From Pseudobdellovibrionaceae bacterium (lineage in GTDB: Bacteria > Bdellovibrionota > Bdellovibrionia > Bdellovibrionales > UBA1609), in NCBI GenBank assembly GCA_023954155.1, contig JAMLIO010000006.1:124001-188000 (forward strand): a DNA stretch of 64,000 nucleotides, read 5' to 3'. Positions 61,592-64,000 of this stretch are shown here, one piece after another. Every line of letters starts with the position of its first letter. Position 1 is the stretch's first letter. The notes under the pieces are model-generated. The model was not told the origin of the DNA. It saw only the letters and a program-made list of their open reading frames with translations, and made no database searches. A program made the position numbers and the translations under genes.

Positions 61592-64000
61592 CTATAATCC
61601 CAATAAGGTATGCAATTCCCCACTGGAGTTATCCAATACCAATATATCCAAAGTTCCATCTTTATTGACGTCTCTGATATACACCTTATCTGCAGACGCA
61701 TTGACGGGAATGGTTTTTGTCGTGCTATAAGTACCCGTTGCAGTACCGTAAAGAATAGTCAGTTCACGCTCAGGACCATTACTCACAATAATATCTTCTG
61801 TCCCATTATTATTAAAATCACCCTTTGCCATACTGGTAGGTTGAATTCCTGCCGTGAAATCTTGTTTAGGCTGGAAGGTGCCGTTACCATTACCTTTTAA
61901 AATACTCACCGTTGAGTCCATTGAATTTGACACAGCTAAATCTACAAAAGCATTATTATCAAAGAAGCCCGCAAGAATCGCATTAGGACTTGCACCCACA
62001 GCGATAGGAGTTGCAGGTAAAAATGTCCCATTACCATTGGCGATCAGAATACTTATGCTATCCCCTGACTGATTATTCACAGCAAGGTCTAAGTGCATAT
62101 CTGAATTGAAGTCCGCAGCCACAATACCCATAGGCTGTGCCCCGACTGGTAAGTCCGAACGCACAGGATAACCTGTGTCTTGAGCCAAGAAAATAGAAAT
62201 AGAATTACTACCACTATTGGTGGTCACGATATCTAATCGACCATCATGATTTAAGTCCTCGATAAGCAGAGCAGAAGGAGCAAGTTGAGTCGGATAAGAT
62301 TGTGGAGACTGGAACGTTCCATTGCCATTGCCTAAATAAATTCTAAAGGCATTTAAATTTGAAAGAGTAAGCACCACATCTAAATGTCCATCCTGATTCA
62401 AGTCCACAACCACAAGGTCAGAAGGGCTTCCACCCAATGCCACGCTTCCCAAAGAAGAGTACATTCCGTTTCCAAGTCCTTTTAAAATCAAAAGTGCATT
62501 TGCAGAAGCATCCGCAACAATTAAATCTAAAATTCCATCTTCATCAAAATCGCCACTGGCCAGTACAGCAGGGGCTGACCCTACACTCATTTTATATCCA
62601 AACTCGGCATTTTGATTAGGTAAGACTTGTACTTTGGATTCTGAATTTGAAGACAGAATCAAATCAGGCGTACCATCTCCATTTAAATCTTCTAAACTTA
62701 ACGCTAACACGCTAGGCATGGTTTCAAACATACTACTTAAATCAAAAGCTCCATTGCCAAAACCAATGAAAACAGAAATTGTGGCTTCATCGGCGTTAGA
62801 CACCACAAGGTCTAAAATTCCATCCGAATCTATGTCTCCTGTAGCCATGGCTAAAGGCATAAGACCTGTCGAAGCTGTGATGGCCCCATTAAAAAATCCA
62901 TTTTGATCATTGATATGAACAGCAACTTGATTATCTATACTGTTCAGAACAGCCACATCTAGGTAACCATCCAGATCAAAGTCGGCGGCTAAGATATCCG
63001 CAGGCGCTGTACCCACAGGCATTGTGCCATTAGAGATAAGTTCTCCCGAAGCATCACTAAGAAGCACGGTGAAATTGTCATCCGACGCATCTAAAACAAC
63101 TAGGTCATCCCCATACAATTGATCAAAATTTCCCACTGCTGCTTTGATAGGGAATGATCCCACACCACGAAATGCAGGGGCCGAGAACCCACCCATACCA
63201 TCACCAAGCCGTACCGTTACAAGACCCGAAGAAGAAAAGATAAAAGCTAAATCTTTATATCCATCACCGTTAAAGTCCCCAGCTACACCAGATGTGATGG
63301 CTCCCTCAAGGCCATCTAACGCACGGTAAGATACAGGTGCAAAGGTCCCATTACCAATTCCCTCTAAGAATCCATATTGACCCACACCATTACAGGTTAC
63401 GATGATATCTTTATCACCATCACCATTAAAATCTTCTAAAATAAAATCACTGACACCCAAGCATAGACTTACAATCTTATAAGTGAATCTAAACAATCCA
63501 TTGCCCGCACCGAGCATCACACTGATAGAGCGTTCGTTGGCATTTAAAACCAAAACATCTTTATGGCCGTCTCCATCCAGATCAGAATCACTGATGATTT
63601 TTCCAGCACCACTTCCCGCAGTAAAAATGCTATCAAAATTATTGGTGTTCTTATTGATAGATCGAACCTGAAAGTTCAGTTTTGGCCTTCCACTCCCTGC
63701 CACATCAGGCAAGTCTCCTAAAACAGGTTTAACCGCCACATACGAACGCACCGAAGAAACACCTTGGCGCACATTCATCTGTACAAAACCCTGCGCATCT
63801 GTACGTTGTACGATAGAGTCTAGCAACTCAACTTGCCCAGCTACAGTTTGAAAGGTCACATCCACGTTAGACACTGGGTTTTCGTATCTGTCCACAAGCT
63901 GAGCCATCAGAGGAGTGAGCAACTCTAAGCCGATTTGTCTTTGTTGGTTGTCACCACTCACTGGAGCAAAAACAAAATGATCTGGAGCATCAGCGATCAC
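61592..64000 (-). CDS. FG-GAP/VCBS repeat surface protein (N-terminus outside window)
   Basis: At least 802 residues; the frame runs to the window edge, so the start is outside. A first visible part (FQTVAGQVELL, DAQGFVQMNVRQG) looks like an invasin-type Ig domain. From about residue 130 about fourteen repeats carry FG-GAP/VCBS loops such as DSDLDGDGHKD, DFNGDGDKD and DFDEDGILD, each able to bind calcium, as in integrin-type beta propellers; two propellers would fit. It is probably secreted and sits next to the giant lipoprotein. Confidence 0.85.
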   Translation of the reverse strand: MIADAPDHFVFAPVSGDNQQRQIGLELLTPLMAQLVDRYENPVSNVDVTFQTVAGQVELLDSIVQRTDAQGFVQMNVRQGVSSVRSYVAVKPVLGDLPDVAGSGRPKLNFQVRSINKNTNNFDSIFTAGSGAGKIISDSDLDGDGHKDVLVLNANERSISVMLGAGNGLFRFTYKIVSLCLGVSDFILEDFNGDGDKDIIVTCNGVGQYGFLEGIGNGTFAPVSYRALDGLEGAITSGVAGDFNGDGYKDLAFIFSSSGLVTVRLGDGMGGFSAPAFRGVGSFPIKAAVGNFDQLYGDDLVVLDASDDNFTVLLSDASGELISNGTMPVGTAPADILAADFDLDGYLDVAVLNSIDNQVAVHINDQNGFFNGAITASTGLMPLAMATGDIDSDGILDLVVSNADEATISVFIGFGNGAFDLSSMFETMPSVLALSLEDLNGDGTPDLILSSNSESKVQVLPNQNAEFGYKMSVGSAPAVLASGDFDEDGILDLIVADASANALLILKGLGNGMYSSLGSVALGGSPSDLVVVDLNQDGHLDVVLTLSNLNAFRIYLGNGNGTFQSPQSYPTQLAPSALLIEDLNHDGRLDIVTTNSGSNSISIFLAQDTGYPVRSDLPVGAQPMGIVAADFNSDMHLDLAVNNQSGDSISILIANGNGTFLPATPIAVGASPNAILAGFFDNNAFVDLAVSNSMDSTVSILKGNGNGTFQPKQDFTAGIQPTSMAKGDFNNNGTEDIIVSNGPERELTILYGTATGTYSTTKTIPVNASADKVYIRDVNKDGTLDILVLDNSSGELHTLLGL

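Noticed and set aside
1-64000. tRNA genes, prophage genes or defence islands
   Set aside because: I scanned for the T-loop pattern and for integrase, toxin-antitoxin, restriction and cas motifs in the translated frames and found none that hold.

Overview
The window is a dense bacterial chromosome segment of roughly 40 % G+C. It carries 56 protein genes or gene parts, one RNase P RNA and no tRNA, rRNA, transposase or CRISPR array that I could find. Many short lipoproteins and outer-membrane barrels, a DUF507 pair, a LexA-type repressor, PEGA and TPR lipoproteins and very long surface repeat proteins together suggest a Bdellovibrio-like member of the Bdellovibrionota. That placement is inference from gene style, not from a marker gene.

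Layout. 1-6.5 kb: end of a PEGA protein, a lysine 2,3-aminomutase-like enzyme, an M48 lipoprotein, a 78-bp perfect inverted repeat, an exported helical protein, a porin-like protein and two DUF507 proteins. 6.5-13.3 kb: a class A penicillin-binding protein, rnpB, an HEXXH exported protein, a DnaQ-like exonuclease and a DUF1338 enzyme. 13.4-22.3 kb: a minus-strand run with an FMN reductase, a HIT protein, a PhoD-like phosphatase and the chorismate genes aroC, aroK-aroD-aroE (one polypeptide), aroA and aroB, led by ung. 22.3-30 kb: lexA with a palindrome-rich leader, a YggS protein, an acetyltransferase, an EEP hydrolase and a membrane sulfatase-fold protein. 30-40.5 kb: envelope and cytochrome-like genes, including a Tat-exported protein beside a CxxCH protein, and a lipoprotein with four Ig-like repeats. 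40.5-45.7 kb: a guanidine-III riboswitch with its gdx exporter, then mutM, a tyrosine phosphatase, purT and a Sua5-type gene, followed by two microsatellites before an esterase. 45.7-51 kb: a 51-bp perfect inverted repeat and an operon of GYF-like, coiled-coil, dapF and reductase genes. 51-54.4 kb: an operon whose central gene looks like a FliF/FliG hybrid. 54.6-64 kb: a 2317-residue lipoprotein and a partial FG-GAP/VCBS protein.

Most notable. (1) The shikimate genes run aroB, aroA, aroK-aroD-aroE, which is the same domain order as the fungal pentafunctional AROM protein. The last three domains are already fused and every junction overlaps. (2) A single-membrane-span protein joins a FliF-like periplasmic part to FliG-like cytoplasmic domains, between a PEGA/TPR lipoprotein and a barrel protein, with no flagellar genes nearby. 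(3) A guanidine-III aptamer sits upstream of gdx, and its 3' strand can alternatively pair with the Shine-Dalgarno sequence. (4) Gene borders repeatedly carry local inverted or direct duplications of gene ends (about 2.8, 13.4, 25.6 and 45.8 kb).
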